DNA of 56,807 nt from positions 1 through 56,807 of the forward strand of contig CAYZGK010000009.1 of the NCBI GenBank assembly GCA_964478025.1. Direction: 5' to 3'. The translations under genes and the position numbers were made by a program. Positions within the stretch are counted from its first letter, which is position 1, and each line of letters opens with the position of its first letter. The notes beneath the pieces were generated by a model, which saw nothing but the letters and a program-made list of their open reading frames with translations, searched no databases and was not told the origin of the DNA. Of this stretch, positions 49,326 to 56,807 are shown in pieces. Source of the stretch: UBA3700 sp964478025 (GTDB lineage: Bacteria; Bacillota; Clostridia; Christensenellales; UBA3700).

Positions 49326-52112
49326 ATGGGATTTTTTTCAAAGTTATTTATGAATCATAATGCTAGAGAATTAGCAAAGATTGAAAAAATAGTAGATAAA
49401 GTAGAATCATTTAAGCCAAAGATGGAGGCTATGAGTGATGAAGAACTTCGTGGATGTACACAAATATATAAAGATAGGGTTGCAGCAGGTGAGAAGTTAG
49501 AGGATATTTTACCTGAGGCTTTTGCAACAGTTAGAGAAGCTTCAAAAAGAGTTTTAAATATGGAGCACTATAGAGTTCAATTAATAGGTGGTGTAGTACT
49601 TTTCCAAGGAAGAATTGCCGAAATGAGAACCGGTGAAGGTAAAACTTTAGTTGCAACACTTGCAGCATATGTAGCAGCACTTGAAGGAAAAGGTGTACAT
49701 GTAGTTACCGTCAATGAGTACTTAGCAAAGCGTGATGCTGAGTGGATGGGTAAGATATATAAATTTTTAGGACTTACTGTTGGTATTAACTTAGCACAAG
49801 CATCTCCAGATTATAAAAGAGCACAATACAATTGCGATATTATGTATACAACTAATAATGAATTAGGCTTTGATTACTTAAGAGATAACATGGTAACAGA
49901 TAAATCTCAAAAGGTTCAAAGAGGATTACATTTTGCAATAGTCGATGAGGTAGATAGTATTTTAATTGATGAAGCTAGAACTCCACTTATTATCTCAGGA
50001 CAAGGAACAAAGAGCGCTGAGACATATATTACAGCAAATAGATTTGTTAAAACTTTAAATGAAGAAGATTATGAACTTGATGAAAAAGAAAAGACTATTT
50101 TCTTAAATGAAAATGGCGCTATCAAGGCTGAAAAATATTTTAATGTTGAAAATTTAGCAGATTATGAAAATCAAGAATTAAAGCACTATATAGATAATGC
50201 TCTTAAAGCTAACTTCATAATGAAGAAAGAGGATAACTATATCGTTGTAGATAATGAGATAGTTATTGTAGATGAATTTACTGGTCGTCAAATGATTGGA
50301 AGAAGATACTCAAATGGTCTTCATCAAGCAATTGAAGCAAAGGAAAATGTTCCAATTAGATCAGAAAATAAAACACTTGCTACAATTACATTCCAAAACT
50401 TATTTAGACTATATCCAAAACTTTCTGGTATGACAGGTACAGCTATGACAGAAAAGACAGAATTTGAAACAATATACTATCTAGATATTGTTGAAATTCC
50501 AACAAATAAGCCTGTACAAAGAATAGATAGAAATGACCAATTATATACAACAAAGAAAGGAAAGTATGCAGCTGTTTTAAGAGATGTTATTTCATGTTAT
50601 GAAAAAGGTCAACCAGTACTTATTGGTACAGTATCTATAGATAAGTCAGAAGAACTTGATGCACTTTTAAAGAAAAACAAAATTCCACATAATGTATTAA
50701 ATGCTAAAAACCATGAAAAGGAAGCTGAAATTGTTGCTCAAGCAGGAAAATTTAAAGCTGTAACTATAGCAACTAACATGGCTGGTCGTGGTACAGATAT
50801 TTTACTTGGTGGTAACCCAGAGTTTTTAACTAAGGAAAAATTAGCAAACTTAGGATATTCTCATGAAGCAATAGAAATTGGTTCATCAATGGCTCCAATT
50901 GCTGAAGATAATAAAGATGCATTAAAGGCAAGAGAAGACTACAAGAAGTACTACGCATTATTTAAACAAGATACAGACAAAGAAAAAGAAGAAGTTATAA
51001 AAGTTGGCGGATTAAAGATTATTGGTACAGAGCGTCATGAATCAAGACGTATAGATAATCAGTTAAGAGGTCGTGCTGGTCGTCAAGGAGATCCAGGTGA
51101 ATCTATATTCTATCTATCAATGGAAGATGATGTTATGAGAATCTTTGGTGGAGAGCAAATGAAGGCTATTTGTGATAGACTTGCTGTTGATGAAAATACT
51201 CCAATTGAAGCAAAGATTATAACTAACCAAATAAGAAATGCACAAGCTGCAGTTGAGGATAGAAACTTCTCTATAAGAAAGCATGTTATTGGTTATGATG
51301 ATGTAATGAATGAACAAAGAAAGATTATTTATGAACAAAGAAATATAGTACTTGATGGTATGGATGTTCATGAACAAATTAAGGCTATGATGAAAGATGT
51401 TATAGCAGAGATTGTTCATAAATATGTAGATTACAAAGTTTACCATGTTGAATGGAATTATGAAGGTTTCAATAAAGAACTTGAAGAAAATGTACTTGCA
51501 AATGGTACTAACTTAATGACTCCAGATTATGTAGAAAAGTATGATACTGAAGAAGAAATTACAAATGGTATCTATGAAGTTGCTTTATCTCAATATGAAG
51601 GAAAGATTGAGAAAGTAAATTCTACAATGAAGGAAGATGCTATAAACAACATAAAGAATGCGCCAAATATCCCACAAGAAGAAAAGGACAAGATCTTAGA
51701 ACAATTAAATGGTTTAAATATGAACTTTGGTATGTATGAGAGAGATTGTCTTTTAAGAAATGTAGATAGAAATTGGATGGATCATATTGACAATATGGAT
51801 CAATTAAAACAAGGTATCTCACTTGTTGCATATGGACATCAAGATCCAGTTCAAGTTTACAAGCAAGAAGGATATGAAATGTTTGAAGCAATGAACCAAA
51901 AGATACAAGAAGATGTTGTTAAGGCATTATGTAAGGGTGAATTTGCAGGAAGATTAAATATAGGTCTAAAAAGACCAGCTCAACCAATAAAAACTAAGAC
52001 AAATAAAGATGAGCAAGCAGGTCAACCAATAAAGGTTGCTAAAAAGCCGGGTAGAAATGACCCATGTCCATGTGGTTCTGGCAAGAAGTATAAAGACTGC
52101 TGCGGTAGATAA
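49326..52112 (+). CDS. secA: Preprotein translocase ATPase
   Basis: A 928-residue motor ATPase that drives unfolded proteins through SecYEG. Walker A 'MRTGEGKTLVATLAAY' (about 100-115), 'VDEVDSILIDEARTPLIISG' (about 207-226), the second nucleotide-binding segment 'ATNMAGRGTDILLGG' near 481-495 and 'DRNWMDHIDNMD' in the helical scaffold are all intact. The C-terminal SEC-C zinc motif 'CPCGSGKKYKDCC' ends the protein after a flexible linker. Its stop overlaps the prfB start (TAATG). Confidence 0.98.
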   Translation: MGFFSKLFMNHNARELAKIEKIVDKVESFKPKMEAMSDEELRGCTQIYKDRVAAGEKLEDILPEAFATVREASKRVLNMEHYRVQLIGGVVLFQGRIAEMRTGEGKTLVATLAAYVAALEGKGVHVVTVNEYLAKRDAEWMGKIYKFLGLTVGINLAQASPDYKRAQYNCDIMYTTNNELGFDYLRDNMVTDKSQKVQRGLHFAIVDEVDSILIDEARTPLIISGQGTKSAETYITANRFVKTLNEEDYELDEKEKTIFLNENGAIKAEKYFNVENLADYENQELKHYIDNALKANFIMKKEDNYIVVDNEIVIVDEFTGRQMIGRRYSNGLHQAIEAKENVPIRSENKTLATITFQNLFRLYPKLSGMTGTAMTEKTEFETIYYLDIVEIPTNKPVQRIDRNDQLYTTKKGKYAAVLRDVISCYEKGQPVLIGTVSIDKSEELDALLKKNKIPHNVLNAKNHEKEAEIVAQAGKFKAVTIATNMAGRGTDILLGGNPEFLTKEKLANLGYSHEAIEIGSSMAPIAEDNKDALKAREDYKKYYALFKQDTDKEKEEVIKVGGLKIIGTERHESRRIDNQLRGRAGRQGDPGESIFYLSMEDDVMRIFGGEQMKAICDRLAVDENTPIEAKIITNQIRNAQAAVEDRNFSIRKHVIGYDDVMNEQRKIIYEQRNIVLDGMDVHEQIKAMMKDVIAEIVHKYVDYKVYHVEWNYEGFNKELEENVLANGTNLMTPDYVEKYDTEEEITNGIYEVALSQYEGKIEKVNSTMKEDAINNIKNAPNIPQEEKDKILEQLNGLNMNFGMYERDCLLRNVDRNWMDHIDNMDQLKQGISLVAYGHQDPVQVYKQEGYEMFEAMNQKIQEDVVKALCKGEFAGRLNIGLKRPAQPIKTKTNKDEQAGQPIKVAKKPGRNDPCPCGSGKKYKDCCGR

Positions 52113-53221
52113 TGTTAACACTTGATGAATTAAAAATGGATTTCAACGAAATTAATAAAGCGCTTTTAAATTTAAAAAAAGCGCTTAATTTCGATATGTT
52201 AAATTCTAAAAAAAGTGACCTTGAAAAGAAACAACAAGAAGATGGATTTTGGGAAGATATGAAGAAAGCAAAAACAATAAACAAAGAGCTTTCATATATC
52301 AATGGAAAAATAGATAGATATAATAAATTGGCAGTAAGAGTAAGCGACATTGAAGTTTTAATTGAACTTTCTGAGGAAGCTAACTCTCAAGATGAGTATG
52401 AGTCAATAGACAAAGAAATTAAGGCCATAGACAAGGAAATTGGTGAGTTTAAGATTTCTATACTATTAACTGGAAAATATGACCAAAATAATGCAATTTT
52501 ATCTCTTCACGCTGGGGCTGGTGGTACAGAGGCACAAGATTGGGTTCAAATGCTTTATAGAATGTACACAAGATTTGCAGAAAGATCAGGTTACAAGGTT
52601 ACAGTTATTGATTCGCTTGCAGGTGAAGATGCTGGAATTAAAAGTATAACATTTAAAGTAGATGGCGAAAATGCTTATGGCTATCTAAAAGCTGAGATGG
52701 GCGTTCATAGACTTGTTAGAATATCTCCATTTAATGCAGCAGGAAAGAGAATGACATCTTTTGCGTCACTAGAGGTTATGCCAGAGATTGAGGATGATGA
52801 CGATATTGTTATAAATCCTGACGATATAAGAATTGATGTATTTAGATCAAGTGGTGCAGGTGGTCAAAAGGTAAATAAGACAGATACTGCAATTAGAATT
52901 ACACACTTTCCAACAGGTATTGTAGTTACGTGTCAAAATGAAAGATCGCAACTTCAAAATAAAGAAGTAGCATTTCAAATTTTAAGGTCTAAACTTGTAG
53001 AACTTAGAGAAAGAGAAAGATTAGAAAAAGAAACTGCACTTAAAGGTAATATAAAGAAAATAGAATGGGGTAGCCAAATTAGAAGTTACACATTCTGTCC
53101 ATATACTCTTGTAAAAGACCTTAGAACAGGTTATGAAAATACAAATATAGCACAAGTTATGGATGGGGACCTTGAAGGGTTTATAAACGATTATTTAGTG
53201 AAGGCAAACGAATGTATATAG
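52112..53221 (+). CDS. prfB: Peptide chain release factor 2
   Basis: A 369-residue release factor for UAA and UGA. The RF2-type tripeptide SPF lies in 'VRISPFNAAGK' (near 206) and the catalytic 'GAGGQKVNK' near 250. The frame is open from the first ATG; the programmed +1 frameshift (an in-frame UGA after CTT) found at codon ~25 in most prfB genes is absent. The corresponding place reads CTT AAT TTC GAT. Autoregulation by that route is therefore missing. The last 10 bases overlap tsaD. Confidence 0.96.
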   Translation: MLTLDELKMDFNEINKALLNLKKALNFDMLNSKKSDLEKKQQEDGFWEDMKKAKTINKELSYINGKIDRYNKLAVRVSDIEVLIELSEEANSQDEYESIDKEIKAIDKEIGEFKISILLTGKYDQNNAILSLHAGAGGTEAQDWVQMLYRMYTRFAERSGYKVTVIDSLAGEDAGIKSITFKVDGENAYGYLKAEMGVHRLVRISPFNAAGKRMTSFASLEVMPEIEDDDDIVINPDDIRIDVFRSSGAGGQKVNKTDTAIRITHFPTGIVVTCQNERSQLQNKEVAFQILRSKLVELRERERLEKETALKGNIKKIEWGSQIRSYTFCPYTLVKDLRTGYENTNIAQVMDGDLEGFINDYLVKANECI

Positions 53222-54270
53222 ATGAAGCTAGAGAAAAATTTGAAAAGATAAAAAATAAGGAAGATAAAATAATCCTTGCTGTTGAATCATCATGTGATGA
53301 AACTGCTGTTGCCATAACAAAAGGTAAGGAAGTTTTAGCAAATATTATTGCGTCTCAAATAGATATACATAAAAGATATGGTGGAGTAGTGCCAGAGATA
53401 GCTTCAAGAAATCATATAATGGCTATACAAAATTGTGTAGATGAAGCACTAAAAGAGGCAAATATGAAACTTGATGATATAGATCTATTTGCCGTAACTT
53501 ATGGTGCTGGACTTTTGGGTGCCTTGCTTGTTGGTGTGTCTTATGTTAAAGCACTAGCTTTTGCTACAAAAAAGCCGTTAATTGCTGTAAATCATATAAA
53601 GGGTCATATAGCAGTAAACTATATTGCTAATAAAGATTTAAAGCCGCCATATATTTGTTTAATAGCATCAGGTGGACATACGGCTATTGCAAAAGTTTCA
53701 GATTATGACGATATTGAAATCTTGGGTCAAACACAAGACGATGCTTGTGGTGAGGCTTTTGATAAAGTTGCAAGAGTTTTAGGACTTCCATATCCTGGCG
53801 GACCTCAAATACAAGAGATAGCAAAAGGTGGCAAGGCAAGTATTGAGATGCCTATACCTTATAAGGATGTAGATACATTAGATTTTTCATTCTCTGGAAT
53901 AAAGACAGCTGTTATAAATTATGCTCATAAAATGGAATTAAAAGGAGAGGAGATAAATAAAAAAGATTTAGCCTACTCATTCCAAGATAGAGTTACATCT
54001 ATTATGGTAAATAATACTATTTTATGCGCAAGAAAATATCATATAGGTACTGTGGTTATAGCAGGTGGCGTTGGCTCAAATGAAATGCTAAGAGACAAAA
54101 TGTCGCAAGAAGCAAAGAAGAATAATCTATTTGTTTATTATCCACCAGTTAAGCTTTGTACAGACAATGCAGTCATGATAGCATCGGAGGCATACCACTC
54201 AATTTTAGCGGGTGCAGAACCTGTAGATATTGACTTAGATGCGGATGCAAATCTTAAAATTACTGACTAA
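53212..54270 (+). CDS. tsaD: tRNA N6-threonylcarbamoyltransferase subunit TsaD
   Basis: A 352-residue ASKHA-fold protein that makes the t6A modification at A37 of tRNAs reading ANN codons. The metal ligands are His in 'PEIASRNHIMAI' (about 60-71) and 'VNHIKGHIAVNY' (about 126-137), with the final Asp in 'CTDNAVMIASEAY' near 315-327. 'AVESSCDETAVAI' (about 23-35) is the phosphate-binding loop. The partners TsaB and TsaE are not in the window. It is the last gene of the secA unit. Confidence 0.95.
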   Translation: MYIDEAREKFEKIKNKEDKIILAVESSCDETAVAITKGKEVLANIIASQIDIHKRYGGVVPEIASRNHIMAIQNCVDEALKEANMKLDDIDLFAVTYGAGLLGALLVGVSYVKALAFATKKPLIAVNHIKGHIAVNYIANKDLKPPYICLIASGGHTAIAKVSDYDDIEILGQTQDDACGEAFDKVARVLGLPYPGGPQIQEIAKGGKASIEMPIPYKDVDTLDFSFSGIKTAVINYAHKMELKGEEINKKDLAYSFQDRVTSIMVNNTILCARKYHIGTVVIAGGVGSNEMLRDKMSQEAKKNNLFVYYPPVKLCTDNAVMIASEAYHSILAGAEPVDIDLDADANLKITD

Positions 54271-54277
54271 AAAGCAA

Positions 54278-54297
54278 ATTTTACAAAAATTTTACAT
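54278..54297. repeat. 11-bp-phased ATTTTACA element upstream of rpsL
   Basis: ATTTTACA starts at 54278 and 54289, one helical turn apart, identical in layout to the two copies before the rpoB promoter. It lies directly after the tsaD stop codon and about 60 bases before the rpsL -35 box. Confidence 0.75.
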
Positions 54298-54356
54298 AAA
54301 TAATTGCGATAAAAACTAAGAATTGAAAAATCGCTGAAAAATCATAATTTAATCGT

Positions 54357-54385
54357 TTGACTTAATAATTATTAATGTGTAATAT
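54357..54385 (+). promoter_or_regulatory. Promoter of the str operon
   Basis: TTGACT (54357-54362), 17-base spacer, TAATAT (54380-54385). Transcription should start near 54392, at the base of a hairpin. Confidence 0.65.
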
Positions 54386-54390
54386 TTATC

Positions 54391-54511
54391 GTGCTATGTA
54401 TGGGAGACCATGCACTGTATTGCTATAAATTCGAAGGGATCAAGGTGTACGAGAACTTCGATAATTATACAAATTTGAGTTTATCCTTCGGGGTTGCTGG
54501 ATGGCTCATCC
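54391..54511 (+). ncRNA. Structured 5' leader of the str operon
   Basis: Three hairpins can be drawn by eye. Hairpin 1: GTGC (54391-54394) with GCAC (54412-54415), and ATGG with CCAT around a GAGA tetraloop. Hairpin 2: CGAAGG (54432-54437) with CCTTCG (54485-54490), extended inside by CAA/TTG and GTGTA (54445-54449)/TATAC (54466-54470). Hairpin 3: GGATG (54499-54503) with CATCC (54507-54511), just before the rpsL ribosome binding site. The block is richer in G and C than its surroundings. It also holds a 44-codon open frame (54400-54534) that ends inside the ribosome binding site; whether that is translated is unknown. I do not recognise the motif. Confidence 0.6.
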
Positions 54512-54538
54512 GATCAAAATTTTACAGGAGGTAAAAGT

Positions 54539-54910
54539 ATGCCAACAATTAATCAGTTACTTAAGGCTGGTAGAGAAAAACAAGTAGCAAAGAGTACTAC
54601 ACCTATCATGAAGGGAAACCCTCAAAAGAGAGGAGTTTGCTTATCTGTTACAACAACTTCACCAAAGAAGCCTAATTCTGCATTAAGAAAAATTGCGAGA
54701 GTTCGTCTTGTTAATGGAATGGAAGGTACAATTTATATTCCAGGTATCGGCCACAATTTACAAGAGCACAGCGTAGTTCTTATTAGAGGCGGAAGAGTAA
54801 GAGATTTACCAGGTGTTAGATATCACATTATTCGTGGTACATTAGATAGCGCTGGTGTTGCAAAGAGAATGCAAGGTAGATCTAAATACGGCGCAAAGAG
54901 ACCTAAATAG
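54539..54910 (+). CDS. rpsL: 30S ribosomal protein S12
   Basis: A 123-residue S12. 'MPTINQLLKAGRE' starts it, 'SPKKPNSALRK' keeps the usual Lys43, and 'RGGRVRDLPGVRYH' has Arg88 where most bacteria have Lys. The start is the ATG at 54539, 6 bases after AGGAGGT; a TTG-initiated extension of 15 codons reads through hairpin 3 and is rejected. S12 is at the decoding centre and heads the str operon. Confidence 0.98.
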   Translation: MPTINQLLKAGREKQVAKSTTPIMKGNPQKRGVCLSVTTTSPKKPNSALRKIARVRLVNGMEGTIYIPGIGHNLQEHSVVLIRGGRVRDLPGVRYHIIRGTLDSAGVAKRMQGRSKYGAKRPK

Positions 54911-54953
54911 TCGGATGCACAAAACAACAATCTAAAAAAGGAGATAAATAATT

Positions 54954-55424
54954 ATGCCAAGAAGAAATAGTGTTCCAGTAAGAGACGTATTACCAGATCC
55001 TACTTACAACAGCAAAGTTATAACAAAGTTTATTAACCAAGTTATGTACGATGGTAAGAAGGGTACTGCACAAGAAATCGTTTATGGAGCTTTCGATATA
55101 ATTGAAAAGAAATTAGGACAAAATCCAGTTGATGTTTTCACAAAAGCATTAGCAAATGCTACACCAGAAACAGAAGTAAAGGCTCGTCGTGTAGGCGGTG
55201 CTACATACCAAGTTCCATGTGAAATCAGACCTGTAAGACGTCAAACTTTAGCTATCAGATGGTTAGTTTTAGCTTCAAGAAAGAGAGGCGAAAAGACAAT
55301 GATGGAAAGAGTTGCTGCAGAATTAATCGATGCTTTCAACAATACTGGAAATGCAGTTAAGAAGAAAGAAGAAATGCATAGAATGGCTGAAGCTAACAAA
55401 GCTTTTGCACATTATCGTTGGTAA
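54954..55424 (+). CDS. rpsG: 30S ribosomal protein S7
   Basis: A 156-residue S7, the normal length. 'MPRRNSVPVRDVLPDP' at the start and 'EVKARRVGGATYQVPCEIRP' near 73-92 are family hallmarks. It binds the 3' major domain of 16S rRNA and starts assembly of the 30S head. In many bacteria S7 also represses the str operon. It has a strong AAGGAGAT site and sits 43 bases after rpsL. Confidence 0.98.
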   Translation: MPRRNSVPVRDVLPDPTYNSKVITKFINQVMYDGKKGTAQEIVYGAFDIIEKKLGQNPVDVFTKALANATPETEVKARRVGGATYQVPCEIRPVRRQTLAIRWLVLASRKRGEKTMMERVAAELIDAFNNTGNAVKKKEEMHRMAEANKAFAHYRW

Positions 55425-55453
55425 TAACCAAAAATTAATAAGAGAGGACAAAT

Positions 55454-56807
55454 ATGCCTAGAGAATATTCGTTAGACAAGACAAGAAATATCGGTATCAT
55501 GGCTCACATCGATGCTGGTAAAACTACAACATCAGAAAGAATCCTTTTCTATACTGGTATCAACCACAAAATTGGTGAAGTACATGATGGTGCTGCAACA
55601 ATGGACTGGATGGAACAAGAACAAGAAAGAGGTATTACTATCTGTTCTGCTGCTACAACAACTCACTGGAGAGGACATGTAATCAACTTAATAGATACTC
55701 CAGGACACGTTGACTTCACAGTAGAAGTTGAAAGATCATTAAGAATTCTAGATGGTGCCGTTGCATTATTCTGCGCAAGAGGCGGTGTTGAACCACAATC
55801 TGAAACAGTATGGCATCAAGCTACAAAATATCATGTACCAAGAATTGCTTTCGTTAATAAGATGGATAAGGATGATGCAAGTTTCGAAAGAACAATGCAA
55901 ATGATGAAGAAGCGTTTAAAAGCTAATCCAGTTCCAATGCAATACCCAATGGGTTCAGCTAAGGACTTTGCTGGTGTTATCGATTTATTAACAATGGAAG
56001 CTGTAACATTCGAAGGAAACAATGGTATTAACGTTGTTCGTAATCCTATCCCTGATCAATACAAGGAAGGAGCTGAAGAATACAGATTAAGAATGCTTGA
56101 AGAAGTAGCAAATTATGATGATGATATCATGATGTTATTCTTAGATGGTGCTACAGGTGTTGACCAAATCACTCCTGAAATGATTAAGCCAGTTGTAAGA
56201 AAAGCTACTATCGGTATGAAGATGACTCCATGTTTCTGTGGAAGTTCATTAGGAAACAAGGGAACTCAATGTTTACTTGATGCTATTGTAGATTACTTAC
56301 CATCACCACTTGATTTACCAGATGTTGAAGGTAATGTTCCAGGAAAGAAAGATGAGAAGATTACTCGTCCTGCATCAGATGATGCTCCACTTGCTGGTTT
56401 AGCATTCAAGATTGCTACAGACCCATTCGTTGGTAAGTTAGCATACTACAGAGTATATTCAGGTGTTCTTGAAAAAGGATCATATGTATATAACTCTACA
56501 AAGGATAAGAGAGAAAGAGTTGGTCGTATCGTAAGAATGCACGCTAACTCAAGAACAGAAATTGATCAAGCTCATGCTGGAGATATCGTAGCTATTGTTG
56601 GATTAAAAGATACAACAACAGGTGATACACTTTGTGATGAAGCAAATCCAATCGTACTTGAATCAATGGAATTCCCAGAACCAGTTATCCAAATCGCTAT
56701 TGAGCCTACAACAAAGGCTGGTCAAGAAAAGATGGGACTTGCTTTACAAAAGCTTGCTGAAGAAGATCCTACATTCAAGACATATACAGATCAAGAAACA
56801 GGACAAA
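55454..56807 (+). CDS. fusA: Elongation factor G, 5' part (truncated by the window)
   Basis: The frame opens at ATG 55454, with AGAGAGG 8 bases before it, and stays open to the end of the window (about 451 of roughly 690 residues). G1 'AHIDAGKTTTSER' (about 17-29), switch I 'QERGITICSAATT', G3 'DTPGHVDF' and G4 'NKMDKDDA' are present, then domain II. EF-G moves tRNAs and mRNA on the ribosome. It is the third gene of the str operon, 29 bases after rpsG. Confidence 0.96.
   Translation, partial: MPREYSLDKTRNIGIMAHIDAGKTTTSERILFYTGINHKIGEVHDGAATMDWMEQEQERGITICSAATTTHWRGHVINLIDTPGHVDFTVEVERSLRILDGAVALFCARGGVEPQSETVWHQATKYHVPRIAFVNKMDKDDASFERTMQMMKKRLKANPVPMQYPMGSAKDFAGVIDLLTMEAVTFEGNNGINVVRNPIPDQYKEGAEEYRLRMLEEVANYDDDIMMLFLDGATGVDQITPEMIKPVVRKATIGMKMTPCFCGSSLGNKGTQCLLDAIVDYLPSPLDLPDVEGNVPGKKDEKITRPASDDAPLAGLAFKIATDPFVGKLAYYRVYSGVLEKGSYVYNSTKDKRERVGRIVRMHANSRTEIDQAHAGDIVAIVGLKDTTTGDTLCDEANPIVLESMEFPEPVIQIAIEPTTKAGQEKMGLALQKLAEEDPTFKTYTDQETGQ

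Noticed and set aside
51117..52350. Several antisense frames opposite secA and prfB
   Set aside because: They are low-complexity antisense shadows of conserved genes, without promoters or ribosome binding sites.
54494..54538. TTG-initiated extension of rpsL
   Set aside because: S12 proteins begin with MPTINQL, and the ATG at 54539 has an excellent ribosome binding site.
1..56807. CRISPR arrays, insertion sequences, prophage genes, rRNA genes
   Set aside because: I looked for regularly spaced repeats, transposase or integrase motifs and rRNA segments and saw none; the only tandem repeat is the short 3 x 10-bp array at 15431-15460.

Overview
The window is a stretch of chromosome from a low-GC, fermentative, strictly anaerobic-looking Bacillota (Clostridia-type) bacterium. 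The grounds are AT-rich intergenic DNA, AGGAGG-type ribosome binding sites, a trimeric FeFe hydrogenase with Rex, an NfnAB transhydrogenase, four classes of Bacillota-style riboregulator (T-box, SAM-I, Mn/yybP-ykoY and a structured str-operon leader), and rhamnoside use typical of gut commensals. The species cannot be named from the sequence. No insertion sequence, prophage, CRISPR array or rRNA gene was seen.

Layout. 1-3.7 kb: a small unknown membrane protein and a large membrane-anchored BspA-type leucine-rich-repeat protein. 3.8 kb: tRNA-Asn. 4.0-13.7 kb: a rhamnoside locus, with an AraC-type regulator divergent from a GPH symporter, a cytosolic GH78 rhamnosidase, an unknown lipoprotein, and rhaB-rhaA-rhaD. 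The parts form a path from rhamnoside import to DHAP and lactaldehyde. 13.8-15.4 kb: a HipA/CtkA-like kinase overlapping a three-part HTH protein behind a palindromic promoter; this is the most accessory-looking segment. 15.6-24.1 kb: a redox module (iron alcohol dehydrogenase, NfnAB, HydCBA, Rex). 24.1-29.5 kb: a TSCPD protein, an SDR-fold protein, a COG2509 flavoprotein, a pseudouridine synthase and a Ca/Na-exchanger-family protein behind a Mn riboswitch. 29.6-32.7 kb: a tryptophan-type ABC transporter. 32.8-37.7 kb: lipid kinase, phosphatase, cytidine deaminase, secreted EEP-fold lipoprotein, IspDF and an S4 protein. 37.9 kb to the end: core genes rpoB-rpoC, SAM riboswitch-metK-recD2, secA-prfB-tsaD and rpsL-rpsG-fusA (fusA runs off the window).

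The most interesting points are: (1) the tryptophan transporter leader, where a T-box with a UGG specifier is followed by a 10-codon peptide containing one Trp codon and then an inverted repeat that covers part of the trpX ribosome binding site, a two-tier design resembling the B. subtilis anti-TRAP operon; (2) the kinase/HTH pair with an operator over its -35 box and a predicted leaderless start; (3) several other genes that appear leaderless; (4) a structured leader before rpsL and a shared 11-bp-phased element upstream of both the rpoB and rpsL promoters; (5) natural residues in RpoB (Asn at the E. coli 526 position) and RpsL (Arg88) that match known rifamycin- and streptomycin-resistance substitutions.
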